Origin: Fragum whitleyi
Taxonomy: Eukaryota; Mollusca; Bivalvia; Cardiida; Cardiidae
NCBI GenBank assembly: GCA_948146395.1
Contig: OX411547.1
Location: 33,997,868-34,061,867 of the forward strand
Length of the DNA stretch: 64,000 nt
Direction of reading: 5' to 3'
The position numbers were made by a program, and so were the translations under genes. Shown one piece after another: positions 53,701 to 61,014 of the stretch. Each line of letters starts with the position of its first letter. Positions within the stretch are counted from its first letter, which is position 1. The notes beneath the pieces are model-generated. The model did not search any database, had not been told where the DNA came from, and worked only from the letters and a program-made list of their open reading frames with translations.

Positions 53701-54615
53701 GTTGTCAAAACTTCTTTAAATATCTTCTTCTCATAACCAATGGATGGATTTCAACCAAACTAAGCAGAAATGTTTCTTGGGTGACTTGTTCATGAAGTTT
53801 TGATAGGACGATAAATATGGGTGTGACAAGGCTGGGCTTATTTTGAGCAGGAAATCTTTGAACGACATCTCTTTCTAAACCATTGGGCCAATTTCAGTGA
53901 AACTTAACCAGAATGTTCCTTTGATGACCCTCTTAAAACATAATCAAGAAATTTTTATTGGCCGATACATATTGGTGATACAGGGTGGTGCTTATTTTGA
54001 GCCTGAAACCTTCAAACGACATCTCTTCCTGAACCACTGGGCTTATTTCAATGAAACTTCACCAGAATATTCCTTGGGTGACTCTTTAAAAAATTGTCTA
54101 GGTTATTATTAAATTTGTTTCTCTTTTGTTTCTATCTAGCAGTGTAACAGGCATATCTTTTGACAATGAGCCACCTTGTTAGTAAATGAGTTTATGGCAA
54201 AATTTAAGGTTTATCCAATCATGGAAGCTACTGACAAGGCTTAGAAATGAGTCTGTGTTTTATATTTCTAACATATTCTGTTTTCTGAAAACGAAGACTT
54301 AAAACTACAGAGCATCTGCACATCTGGGGAAGTCTGACTATCCCTGCTTCAGGATGACAAATAGTGCAAACTACATTCAGGATGACAAATTAGTGCAATC
54401 AGTTTGCATATTATACCCCACTTTGCACACAAGTGCATTTGCAAAGAGGAGTATAATTTTCCTATAGTTTGTACTGTTTGGGCATCCCGAATGCAGGGCT
54501 GGGTTATTACTTTTTAAATTTCCAAGATGGTCTCTTTTCAGGAACAGGTCACCACCTATTATGTTATTTATGTTTCAGATGTAACATCAAACCAGTAGAA
54601 GGAAAAGATCATTGA
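32706..54615 (+). CDS. PSMD9: 26S proteasome assembly chaperone PSMD9 (p27/Nas2), six exons
   Basis: Joined exons 32706-32795, 42597-42699, 48919-49121, 51185-51286, 52410-52501 and 54579-54615 give 208 aa with every phase matching; human PSMD9 is 223 aa. Residues 1-90 are the helical N-terminal part, with the conserved [20 protein letters not shown] and [12 protein letters not shown]. Residues about 115-197 form the PDZ domain ([39 protein letters not shown]), ending GLIGCNIKPV. The protein helps assemble the proteasome base by capping the C-terminus of ATPase Rpt5/PSMC3. Introns total about 21 kb and are packed with transposons; no exon is interrupted. Confidence 0.95.
33335..34457. mobile_element. 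MITE family CAGCGTTTTTT, long copy
   Basis: CAGCGTTTTTTTTCCTTC at left and GGAGAAAAAACGCTG at right. Subterminal GGACCCGTTCCCAATG (left, about 33374-33389) and CGGACCCTTTCCCAAAG (right) plus TTTTCCCAAAAT/AATTCCCAATTTTTGAG. Related copies at 46248-46335 and 54860-55213. Confidence 0.7.
34734..35282. mobile_element. MITE with CCAGACATTGCGAAAG ends
   Basis: 549 bp. TIR CCAGACATTGCGAAAG and exact complement CTTTCGCAATGTCTGG; AATA on both flanks may be a target duplication. Rich in TGTCAGAC/GGTCTGACAG words. A partial relative with TCGGACATTCGGACTGAC lies at about 35811-35905. Confidence 0.8.
36570..36755. mobile_element. 186-bp MITE with GGGGCCAGTTTCATC ends
   Basis: GGGGCCAGTTTCATCAAAA and exact complement close the ends; inner ATTTAGGACGTATTTTTGTC against GACAAAAATACGTCTTAAAT. 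Confidence 0.85.
37288..38854 (+). mobile_element. Hairpin-ended tandem-array element, 155-bp core (intron 1)
   Basis: Left end AGCTCCACTGGCCGAAGGCC hairpin, then a GTCCGTGC-rich microsatellite, then about eight copies of a 155-bp unit (CCATTGGGCCAATTTCAATG ... CTTATTTTGACC), then a right end CAGGTGAGCGG with hairpin AGGGCCATTCTGGTCCT, and 170 bp further a second right end GCCAGTGGAGCGATACAGGC with hairpin and CCTCTTGTTTT. The layout is that of bivalve 'pearl'-like / Helentron-associated elements; class membership is an inference. Confidence 0.7.
39495..40083 (+). mobile_element. Element R0 (AGCTCACCTGAGCAC type) nested in Q
   Basis: Begins AGCTCACCTGAGCACATCAT after TTTTT and ends GGTGAGTGATATAGGACCAT, CTTGGTCCTCTTGTTT (3' hairpin). 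Monomers contain GAGGCCACAAATAT and GATGAAACTTGGTCAGAATG-like words. Confidence 0.75.
40395..41526 (+). mobile_element. Element P1 (~160-bp core) nested in Q
   Basis: Left AGCTCCACTGGCTGAAAGCC hairpin and CGTCCGTCC microsatellite; core of about 154-164-bp units (GATGGATATCAACCAAATTT ... TATGGGCGGAGGTCAATTCT); right GCCTGTGGAGCGACACAAGC then hairpin AAGCCATTCATGGCTT and CTAGTTT. Confidence 0.8.
42056..42596. other. End of PSMD9 intron 1
   Basis: AT-rich sequence up to the exon 2 acceptor. Several CTTGTC/GACAAG words (42130-42285) but no element was delimited. Confidence 0.35.
42597..42699 (+). CDS. PSMD9: PSMD9 exon 2
   Basis: Acceptor TTGCATTTCAG. Encodes [20 protein letters not shown] and on to HQII plus the first base of a Cys codon; donor GTGAGT, phase 1. 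Confidence 0.95.
42715..43040. repeat. Repeat with GGTCGCTTAATA motifs
   Basis: GCGGTCGTATTAGAAAATGG and TTGCTTAATA at left, TGGTCGCTTAATA twice near 42993-43020 at right, a central AATCGTCTCATTGAGACGATT palindrome near 42870. Probably a MITE with eroded ends. Confidence 0.45.
43268..44299 (+). mobile_element. Element P2 (~160-bp core) nested in a MITE
   Basis: Same ends as P1: AGCTCCACTGGCTGAAAGCC, CGTCCGTCCGTCC microsatellite, six core units, then GAGCGACACAAGCCATTCAT and CTAGTT. Confidence 0.82.
44333..45168. mobile_element. hAT-like non-autonomous element
   Basis: 836 bp. TIR CAGTGTCTGATCTAGG / CCTGGATCAGACACTG (15 of 16); CTTTCA directly repeated on both sides (44327-44332, 45169-45174). 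It contains an ATG at about 44866 opening [20 protein letters not shown] and a stop about 20 codons later; this resembles the start of ZNF862/KIAA1586-type hAT proteins (KRxITDFF). It is probably an internal-deletion derivative that kept the 5' coding end. Confidence 0.75.
45240..45731. other. Intron 2 spacer
   Basis: Begins with a second eroded MITE-like stretch (AGACTGCATATCTGTGCAG near 45281). Otherwise nothing recognised. Confidence 0.35.
45732..46063. mobile_element. TTAA-flanked MITE with inner palindrome
   Basis: CAATCCTTGTCATGCTAAAC at left, GATACAGCATGACAAGGGTT at right. Near the left end an inserted hairpin: CTCCCTACCATCATATGG, GACCAATAA, and the complement (about 45776-45838), next to a C run. 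Confidence 0.7.
46248..46335. repeat. MITE family CAGCGTTTTTT, one end
   Basis: TCCCAATTTTTGAGAAATTA, GGTTTTGGACCCGTTCCCAG and GAGAAAAAATACTG match the right end of 33335-34457. Confidence 0.6.
46336..47399. other. Intron 2 spacer
   Basis: No gene. Remnants of MITE motifs (GCACAGATATGCAGTCTG near 46389). Two overlapping ORFs at 46909-47142 have no family signal. Confidence 0.4.
47400..47646. mobile_element. TTAA-flanked MITE (AACCCTTG family), intact copy
   Basis: About 247 bp, ACCCTTGTCATGCTGAATAA to TTCAGCATGAGAAGGGTT; inner CAGACTGCACATATGTGCAG and CCTGCCAAGGCAGG. Confidence 0.85.
47877..48885 (+). mobile_element. Element P3 (~160-bp core), intron 2
   Basis: AGCTCCACTGGCTGAAAGCC after a T run; core units as in P1 and P2; right end GCCTCTGGAGCGACTCAAGC, hairpin AAGCCATTCATGGCTT, CTAGTTTT. 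Ends 34 bp before exon 3. Confidence 0.82.
48919..49121 (+). CDS. PSMD9: PSMD9 exon 3
   Basis: Acceptor AAACATCAG. GT completes Cys65, then [20 protein letters not shown], an acidic Thr-rich linker, and the start of the PDZ domain to ADRA; donor GTAAAT, phase 0. Confidence 0.95.
49122..49518. other. Start of PSMD9 intron 3
   Basis: Nothing recognised apart from GATGAAACT-type words at 49487-49505 that resemble tandem-array monomers. Confidence 0.35.
49519..49806 (+). repeat. tRNA-derived SINE, full length
   Basis: The tRNA-like head has an A-box-like stretch AGCGCAGTTGGTAGCGCGCC, B box GGTTCGATCC and a CCGGCCGCGGC acceptor side; the anticodon-loop position reads CTTCTAA. The body contains CACCAATGGGTAGATAATCG, AGGTGCTCCAG and TTGTTGAAAGCGACGTAAAA, and the tail is AATTCAAATTCAAATTC. 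The 3' body resembles the conserved domain shared by many mollusc and metazoan SINEs. Copies at 27881 and 55483. Confidence 0.85.
49985..50064 (-). repeat. tRNA-like relic
   Basis: The minus strand reads GGTCTAGAGGTAGAGC (A-box-like) and GAGTTCGATTCC (B-box-like), but acceptor arms do not pair. Most likely an old SINE head. Confidence 0.5.
50065..50757. other. Intron 3 spacer
   Basis: No feature recognised. A 90-codon frame at 50468-50740 encodes a hydrophobic start ([16 protein letters not shown]) but has no family signal and no supporting splice context. Confidence 0.3.
50758..51000. mobile_element. TTAA-flanked MITE (AACCCTTG family), reverse orientation
   Basis: AACCCTTTTCATGCTGAATA to TATTCAGCATGACAAGG. 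Serves as the empty-site reference for the split copy at 43124-45239. Confidence 0.85.
51185..51286 (+). CDS. PSMD9: PSMD9 exon 4 (PDZ core)
   Basis: Acceptor TTTATTTTCAG. 34 codons, [12 protein letters not shown] to IVQHSVN; donor GTAAGA, phase 0. Confidence 0.95.
51514..51826. mobile_element. hAT MITE with 8-bp target duplication
   Basis: TIR TAGGCTTCGACAC and complement of GTGTCGAACCCTG; GTGATGAT directly repeated at 51506-51513 and 51827-51834. 313 bp, inside PSMD9 intron 4. The ends and 8-bp duplication are classic for hAT. Confidence 0.88.
51835..52409. other. Remainder of PSMD9 intron 4
   Basis: AT-rich. Contains a small hairpin TTGAAGACTTTTCAATAAGTCTTCAA near 51959-51983. Nothing else. 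Confidence 0.4.
52410..52501 (+). CDS. PSMD9: PSMD9 exon 5
   Basis: Acceptor [22 protein letters not shown] to WRPGHGLI plus GG; donor GTAGGT, phase 2. Confidence 0.93.
52648..52886. mobile_element. MITE family TGAGCCTGTG, intron 5 copy
   Basis: TGAGTCTGTATGTGACATTT to GGAAATCTCATGCTCAGG, with inner GTGGATGCACAGACTGGTCA. Confidence 0.75.
52925..53220 (+). repeat. Diverged Q-like repeat
   Basis: TTATGCCTACCTTTTGAAG at left, then GGTCCGTCCGTAGAC, TTGTCCGGAGCATATCTC, ATGAAACTTCACATG and GTGAGTAATTGCCCTTTGTT as in Q; right end ACAACAATCTCTTGTTC. Confidence 0.6.
53221..53632. other. Intron 5 spacer
   Basis: Contains AAGCTCAGCTG-type tandem-element-like sequence (GATGAAAC words) but is not clearly delimited. 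Confidence 0.35.
53633..54181 (+). mobile_element. Tandem-array element, R-like left and Q-like right ends
   Basis: Left AGCTCTCCTGAGCACAACAT; three diverged 155-bp-type units (CCATTGGGCCAATTTCAGTG); right TGTAACAGGCATATCTTTTG...CACCTTGTT, which resembles the right end of Q. Possibly a chimera. Confidence 0.6.
54579..54615 (+). CDS. PSMD9: PSMD9 exon 6 (terminal)
   Basis: Acceptor TTATGTTTCAG. A completes Gly197, then [11 protein letters not shown] and TGA at 54613-54615. Only 37 bp, found by matching the conserved GLxGCNI end of the family. Confidence 0.9.
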
Positions 54616-54859
54616 TGATAGCACAGTTTTAGTTTTATACCCATTGACATATATCAAGCTTCAAGACTGTTCCATATTCCAAGGATTTGAACATGGTGGA
54701 TTGAAATTTTTCCAAATACAGGAATTTTTGAAAATAGGCTGTTTGGACAGCTGTTCAGGAGGTCGTATTTTGGTATTGTCTTCTGAGTCTGTCCATCCAT
54801 TGGTCCCTTCATCTATTTCTTGTAAACACATTTCCCCTTTCAATTTTGACCAGTGTCAC

Positions 54860-55213
54860 CAGGGTTTTTTCTCCATCTCTGACTGGTAACCTAAAAAGGA
54901 CCCATTGCCAATGCCAAAAAGTTACATTTTTTCCCCAAAATCATGAAAAAAATTTCCTATTTACCAAGGTTGAGGACCTTTCCAAACTCTTAAAGTGAAA
55001 GTTAAGAATCAAACATTTTGTTTCTCAGTTTTAATTTTTGAATGTCTTAAGAGGCAAAGAAAACTTTATTAAGGTAGTTAGTTGTACACAATACTAATGT
55101 TTTTGTCCAAAACCACTATGATGAGATTTTCCCCAATTTTTGTGAAAATAACACATTTTTCCTAATATGCCTGGTTTCGGTCACATTCCCAAAAGCCTGA
55201 GAAAAAAATCCTG
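54860..55213. mobile_element. MITE family CAGGGTTTTTTCTCC, intact copy
   Basis: 354 bp, CAGGGTTTTTTCTCC and GAGAAAAAAATCCTG ends; inner AAAAAGGACCCATTGCCAAT and GTTTCGGTCACATTCCC. It lies just after the PSMD9 stop and may be part of its 3' UTR. Confidence 0.75.
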
Positions 55214-55482
55214 GTATGAAACTTTCACAGAATGTTCCTCATCATGTGATATGTGACCATAGGCATATTGTCGCCATTTTGTTATAATATGCTGCATCCG
55301 TGAAAACGACCCTTTCACCCCTTTCTTTGAATTTTCCTGTGGCAGTGTATATTTTGTGACTCCTGCACTCTTGTTCATCTTTTCTCACTATGTTCTCACA
55401 TTGCTTTCTTTATCATAATTTCATGAACAAATTGTGGGAAAAAAGATAAAATTTAATGAAGCAACCTTCATTAAACATTTGG

Positions 55483-55738
55483 GTGCGTTTGGTAGCGTGT
55501 TTGACTGTCATTCTAGAGGGCCTTGGTTCGATTCCTGACAGTGGCACTCATTCTTTCTGACTCTTTGTCTCTCACCAATGGGTCGATAATTGGTAGACCT
55601 ATGTGGGATAGCAGCTGGAGGCTAGAAAAGGATGTAATGGTAATACTGGTGTTAGAAATACCAGGAATCCATTGTTAGGTGCTCCAGCATTGTTTTTAGC
55701 AACGTAAACCCCCATTCAAACAAAACAAATTAATTTTG
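55483..55738 (+). repeat. tRNA-derived SINE, second copy
   Basis: Head partly preserved (GGTTCGATTCCTGACAGTGG), body CACCAATGGGTCGATAATTG, AGGTGCTCCAGC and GCAACGTAAACCCCC, then an A-rich tail. Confidence 0.8.
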
Positions 55739-56522
55739 TCAATAGGCAACCAAATCATTGTTAATACAGCTCAATCAACGTTTGTGATGTTTTGATTGTC
55801 CAATGATGATTAGCTTTTTATTAACACAATCTTTTCTACAACTGCTTTTGCAAGATATATATTTGAATGATTTAATTATTCATAAGTCAAATGAACTTGA
55901 CTCTAAACTTAAAGTATTAACCTAGATAGTGTATCATAAGAACTGTCATTTAAGGTTTGATAAATTCAAGAAAGGCTGTTTAAGTATTCTGGTGTCAATT
56001 CTTTGATCATTTGTTTAACTTCATGTATTTTTGAAGATGTCAAATCTCTGTGTTTGAAATTTATTTTGTTGCAAAAAATTCACAAAATAAAGCTACATTT
56101 GTAAGCCAAAAAGTCGAAATTAGTTGATAAGAAAAATAAAAGCAAAAGAAATCTAGAAATAGAATTATCAAAATCTAAGTAATGTTTTGTGGCTTTCCTT
56201 TACATTACCCACCCTGCATTCAGGGTGGAAAATTGGTGCAAACTGTTTGCAAATTTACATTTACTTGGGTGCAAAGTAGGGTTAATTTTGAAAACAGTTT
56301 GCCATGTTTTGTTATCCTCAACCAAGGGCTGGTGGTTTCCTAAGCAAACACAGCCTTTTTTTTACATTAACGGATTTATATACTTGACAAAACTGATTAA
56401 TCTGTCTTGGTAAGATGTTATCAAACTTTACTTGGAAAACGAATCTCATGTATTATTTGTAACTTTTTATTTTTTTGTTTATTGATTTTTTATTGCAGAA
56501 AAGTATATTTTTGTAAGATGTT
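55739..56522. other. No recognisable gene
   Basis: AT-rich. A fragment near 56205-56300 (CTGCATTCAGGGTGGAAAAT, GGTGCAAACTGTTTGC) is related to the hairpin repeat at 30377. Confidence 0.4.
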
Positions 56523-56748
56523 TGAGCCTGTGGGTGACATTTCTAACAATTTGAAATGTGTGTGAGGTGCAGACAGTCACCTACTGTAAAATATAATATA
56601 ACCTGATGGTGTACAAGTACTTTGAGACCCTATCTATCTTCTCAACACATAGTGAAGACTCTGCTCAGACTGTGTGGATGCACAGGCTTGTCAGAGTCTT
56701 TGCTATGTACATATATGTGCATTGTTGGAAATCTCACGCACAGGCTCA
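56523..56748. mobile_element. MITE family TGAGCCTGTG, intact copy
   Basis: 226 bp. TGAGCCTGTGGGTGACATTT at left and complement of ATCTCACGCACAGGCTCA at right; inner GTGTGGATGCACAGGCTTGT and AGAGTCTTTGC. Confidence 0.82.
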
Positions 56749-57156
56749 TTTTCTTTAATCTTGGTATGTGTGATAGCCAAGGGTGCCATGTGTAAACAGT
56801 TAACTTGCATTTCAATGTTTCGGGGTTAAAGTGTAAAGTATCGTGAATATGTATGACAAAAGCTTTAATTTCATATGTATTCTTTTTCTCTAGGGCAATT
56901 TATCCTATCAAAGTAGTTAAAGAATGGATTTTGTAAGATTCATACCTTTTGTTTTCTCAGATAATTTTACAGTAGGCTACTTTGAACTGGCAACTGCTAG
57001 TGGGAATTTTTATGATAAAATCGAGGGCATATTATTTTACTTTAACCCTTTCCTGTTTTACAAAAGTTTGGACCTGTCCAAATTCAAAGGTTTTGCAGAC
57101 GAAAATTTAAAGTGGATTTAAATTGAAAAATAACCATTCAATAGGGTAGAAAATAG

Positions 57157-57209
57157 TGAGAAAAAAGAAGAAATTGCTTGTCGTAAGCAATTTCTTCTTT
57201 TTTCACAAT
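57157..57209. repeat. Perfect hairpin of A/G-T/C arms
   Basis: AAAAAAGAAGAAATTGCTT, loop GTCGT, AAGCAATTTCTTCTTTTTT, inside GTGA...TCAC. A weaker version occurs near 51592-51635. Confidence 0.7.
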
Positions 57210-57698
57210 GTTTTCTCAATTATAAAATCACAGGCACGTAAAAAGCAGGGATTAAACAGCAAAGGGTTAAACATGTCTGCAAAATTATAGCCTGAAAACT
57301 TAGCCTGTGACTAAACATTTTCCTGTAACTTCAACACTATTTGAATGACAATGCTTATATTTGGCTTGAAGGTTCCTCTCAATAAAGCACATAATTCAAT
57401 GTCAAGATCAAGGTCATCTGTCGAGGTGTAATTACCAAGGTCAAAGTTAAGAAAAATAAATATTGCCATTTTGGAGTCATTAATGTTTTATGAAGACATC
57501 TTTTTAAGATGTCTTTGGTATGGCTGAATTAAAAGAGCAGCCTTTGCTATGAACGAGATAACTGTTGAAGAATTTAATAAGAATTTTTGTAAGAATTATA
57601 TCCCTTTCTCAACTTCAACAATTTAATCCACTATCAAGCTTTTAAAAGTAAGCATAGGGCATCATTAGGTGGTTGTCTTTAGTTTGATCATTCGAATA
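57210..57698. other. No recognisable gene
   Basis: Low-complexity intergenic sequence. TGAAGACATCTTTTTAAGAT near 57492 is a small palindrome. Confidence 0.4.
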
Positions 57699-57876
57699 TA
57701 CCTGCCCAAAGACAGAATATATTATGGGATCACCTGTGTCATCCAGGCAGCATCAACTTTGTCCGAACTATAACTCTGGCCCCTTATGTCCAATTGTCTA
57801 GAACTCTGGCAGTTATGTTCCTTTCATGACTACAGAGTGCAGTGCACAAAAAAACAGCAACTAAACCTAGCTTTTT

Positions 57877-60163
57877 AGCTCACCTGAAGTGCTCAAGGTG
57901 AGCTATTGGGATCGTAGAATGTCCGTCGTCAGTCGTGCGTCGTCCGTCGTGCGTCGTCCGTCGTCCACAATTTCTTTAAACATCTTCTCCTCCTAAACCA
58001 GTGGGCCAATCTTGATGAAACTTGGCAGGGATGTTCCTTGGGTCAAGCTCTACCAAAGTTGTTCAAATAAATGAAATCCACCCTTAACTTTCCCTTTACC
58101 CTTAACAAAAAGGGTGAAAATATGAAAATCTTTAAAAATCTTCTTCTCTGAAACCCGAAGGCAGACAGCTTTCATATTTGGTATGTAGCATCATCTAGTG
58201 GACCTCTACCAAGTTTGTTCATATCAAGACCCTGGGGTCATATTTGGGCTTTGCCCGGGCCCAACCCTTTTTACATAGAATCAAAGAGCGAAAATCTTTA
58301 AAAATCTTCTTCTCTATAACCAGATGGCAGACAGCTTAAATATTTGGTGTGTAGCATCACCTAGTGGGCCTCTACCAAGTTTGTTCATAACAAGACCCTT
58401 GGGTTATGTTTGGGCTTTGCATGGGTTCATCCCTTTATCTCTTATGAGCACAAAGGGTAAAAAATGGAAATCTTCAAAAATCTTCTTCTCTGAAACCAGA
58501 AGGCAGACAGCTTTCATATTTGTAATGTAGCATCATCTAGTGGACCTCTACCAAGTTTGTTCATATCAAGACCCTGGGGTCATATTTGGGCTTTGCCCGG
58601 GCCCAACCCTTTTTACATAGAATCAAAGAGCGAAAATCTTTAAAAATCTTCTTCTCTATAACCAGATGGCAGACAGCTTAAATATTTGGTGTGTAGCATC
58701 ACCTAGTGGGCCTCTACCAAGTTTGTTCATAACAAGACCCTTGGGTTATATTTGGGCTTTGCATGGGTTCATCCCTTTATCTCTTATGAGCACAAAGGGT
58801 AAAAAAATGGAAATCTTCAAAAATCTTCTTCTCTGTAACCAGAAGGCAGATAGCTTTCATATTTGGTATGTAGCATCATCTAGTGGACTTCTACCAAGTT
58901 TGTTCATATCAAGACCCTGGGGTCATATTTGGGCTTTGCCCGGGCCCAACCCTTTTTACATAGAATCAAAGAGCGAAAATCTTTAAAAATCTTCTTCTCT
59001 ATAACCAGATGGCAGACAGCTTAAATATTTGGTGTGTAGCATCACCTAGTGGGCCTCTACCAAGTTTGTTCATAACAAGACCCTTGGGTTATATTTGGGC
59101 TTTGCATGGGTTCATCCCTTTATCTCTTATGAGCACAAAGGGTAAAAAATGGAAATCTTCAAAAATCTTCTTCTCTGAAACCAGAAGGCAGACAGCTTTC
59201 ATATTTGTAATGTAGCATCATCTAGTGGACCTCTACCAAGTTTGTTCATATCAAGACCCTGGGGTCATATTTGGGCTTTGCCCGGGCCCAACCCTTTTTA
59301 CATAGAATCAAAGAGCGAAAATCTTTAAAAATCTTCTTCTCTATAACCAGATGGCAGACAGCTTAAATATTTGGTGTGTAGCATCACCTAGTGGGCCTCT
59401 ACCAAGTTTGTTCATAACAAGACCCTTGGGTTATATTTGGGCTTTGCATGGGTTCATCCCTTTATCTCTTATGAGCACAAAGGGTAAAAAAATGGAAATC
59501 TTCAAAAATCTTCTTCTCTGTAACCAGAAGGCAGATAGCTTTCATATTTGGTATGTAGCATCATCTAGTGGACTTCTACCAAGTTTGTTCATATCAAGAC
59601 CATAGGATCATATTTGGGCTCCACCCGGGCGCAACCCTTTTACATAGAATCAAAGAGCGAAAATCTTTTAAAATCTTCTTTAATCGAAACCAGAGGGCAC
59701 ACTGCTTTCATTTTTGGTATGTAGCATCATCTTGTGGGCCCCTACCAAGTTTGTTCATATCGAGACCCTTGGGTCATATTTTGGGCTCCACTCGGGCGCA
59801 TCCCTTTCAGCTAATCTGAGCAAGATGGGTGAAAATGGGAAAACCTTCAAAAATCTTCTTCTCTGAAACCAGAAGGCAGACAGCTTTCACATTTAGAATG
59901 TAGCATCATTTTATGGACCTCTTCCAAGTTTGTTCATATCAAGACCCTGGGGTCATGTTTGGGGTCCACCCGGGTGCATCCCTTTTTACATAGAATCAAA
60001 GAGCAAAAAGGCATATCTGTCTTGCTCTTCGCTGAAAACGTTCCATGGTATTGATCTTAGGCAATTATCTTCCTTTTGACATCTGCCTATCTAATTAATG
60101 TGATGTCCCAGGGGTCATAGAGACTCAGGTGAGCGATCTAGGACCATCTTGGTCCTCTTGTTT
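57877..60163 (+). mobile_element. Element R1 with higher-order tandem core
   Basis: Left AGCTCACCTGAAGTGCTCAA (hairpin), GTCGTCCGTCGTGCGTCG microsatellite; core of ~171-bp subunits; right CAGGTGAGCGATCTAGGACC, ATCTTGGTCCTCTTGTTT. See the array entry for the core structure. Confidence 0.8.
58144..59600 (+). repeat. 685-bp higher-order repeat of four ~171-bp subunits
   Basis: GCAGACAGCTTAAATATTTG starts at 58327, 58669, 59012 and 59354 (period about 342). Intervening subunits alternate: CAGACAGCTTTCATATTTGT at 58503 and 59188, CAGATAGCTTTCATATTTGG at 58847 and 59532. Only the period of 685 restores full identity, so a four-subunit block was duplicated as one. Confidence 0.85.
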
Positions 60164-60188
60164 TTAGTTATTATCCTTTGTTGTTTTT

Positions 60189-61014
60189 AGCTCACCTGAG
60201 CACGAAGTGCTCAAGGTGAGCTTTTGTGGTTTCATGATGTCTGTCGTGTGTCGTCCGTCGTCCGTCATCAACAATTACCTTGTAGACACTCTAGAGACCA
60301 CATTTTTTGCCAGATCAACCTGAAATTTGGTCAGAATGATTGTCTTGATAAAATCTTGGAGGAGTTCGAAATTGGGTCAAGTGGTTTCAAAAATGAGGAA
60401 AAACCTTGTAGACACTGTAGAAGCCTTATTTTTTCCTTAATCAACCTGAAAATTGGTCAGAATCAATTTCTTGATAAAATTCAGGTTAAGTTCAAATGTG
60501 CGTCAAGTGGGGTCAAAAATGAGGTCACAGGGTCAAATCTTAGATAAACCTTGTAGACACTCTAGAAGCCATATTTTTTGCTCAATCAACCTGAAAATTG
60601 GTCAGAATAATTGTCTTGATGAAATCTCGGTCAAGTTCGAATCTGGGTCAAGTGGGGTCAAAAATGAGGTCAAGGGGTCAAATCTTATATAAACCTTGTA
60701 GACATTCTAGAAGCCACAATTTTTTTCTCTATCAACCTGAAAAATGGTCAGAATGAATGTCTTGATGAAATGTAGGTCAGTTTCAAATCTGGGTCAAGTG
60801 GGGTCAAAATTGAGGTCACAGGGTCAAATCTTTGATAAACCTTGTAGACACTCTAGAGGCCACATTTTTTGCCAGATCAACCTGAAATTGGGTCAGAATG
60901 ATTGTCTTGATAAAATCTCGGTTTAGTTTCAAATTGGGTCAAGTGGGGTCAAAAATGAGGTCACAGGGTCAAATATATGAAAAACCTTGTAGACACTGTA
61001 GAAGCCTTATTTTT
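60189..61014 (+). mobile_element. Element R2, left part (interrupted by R3)
   Basis: AGCTCACCTGAGCACGAAGT hairpin and GTCGTCCGTCGTCCGTC, then ~145-bp monomers (CTTGTAGACACTCTAG ... AGGTCACAGGGTCAAATC). Stops inside a monomer at GAAGCCTTATTTTT, where R3 begins. Confidence 0.78.

Larger units (their letters stand above)
57699..60188 (+). mobile_element. Q element fragment interrupted by element R1
   Basis: ATACCTGCCCAAAGACAGAA and GAGTGCAGTGCACAAAA are Q monomer sequence. After CTTTTT it is cut by R1, resumes as AGTTATTATCCTTTGTTGTT at 60166 and is cut again at 60189 by R2. Confidence 0.65.

Noticed and set aside
56924..57121. 65-codon ORF
   Set aside because: Intergenic, beside a hairpin repeat; no recognised motif.
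58324..59819. Repeated ORFs starting MADSLNIWCVASPSG
   Set aside because: They reflect 342-bp/685-bp tandem repeats of a mobile element; there is no domain and the frame is broken at each unit end.
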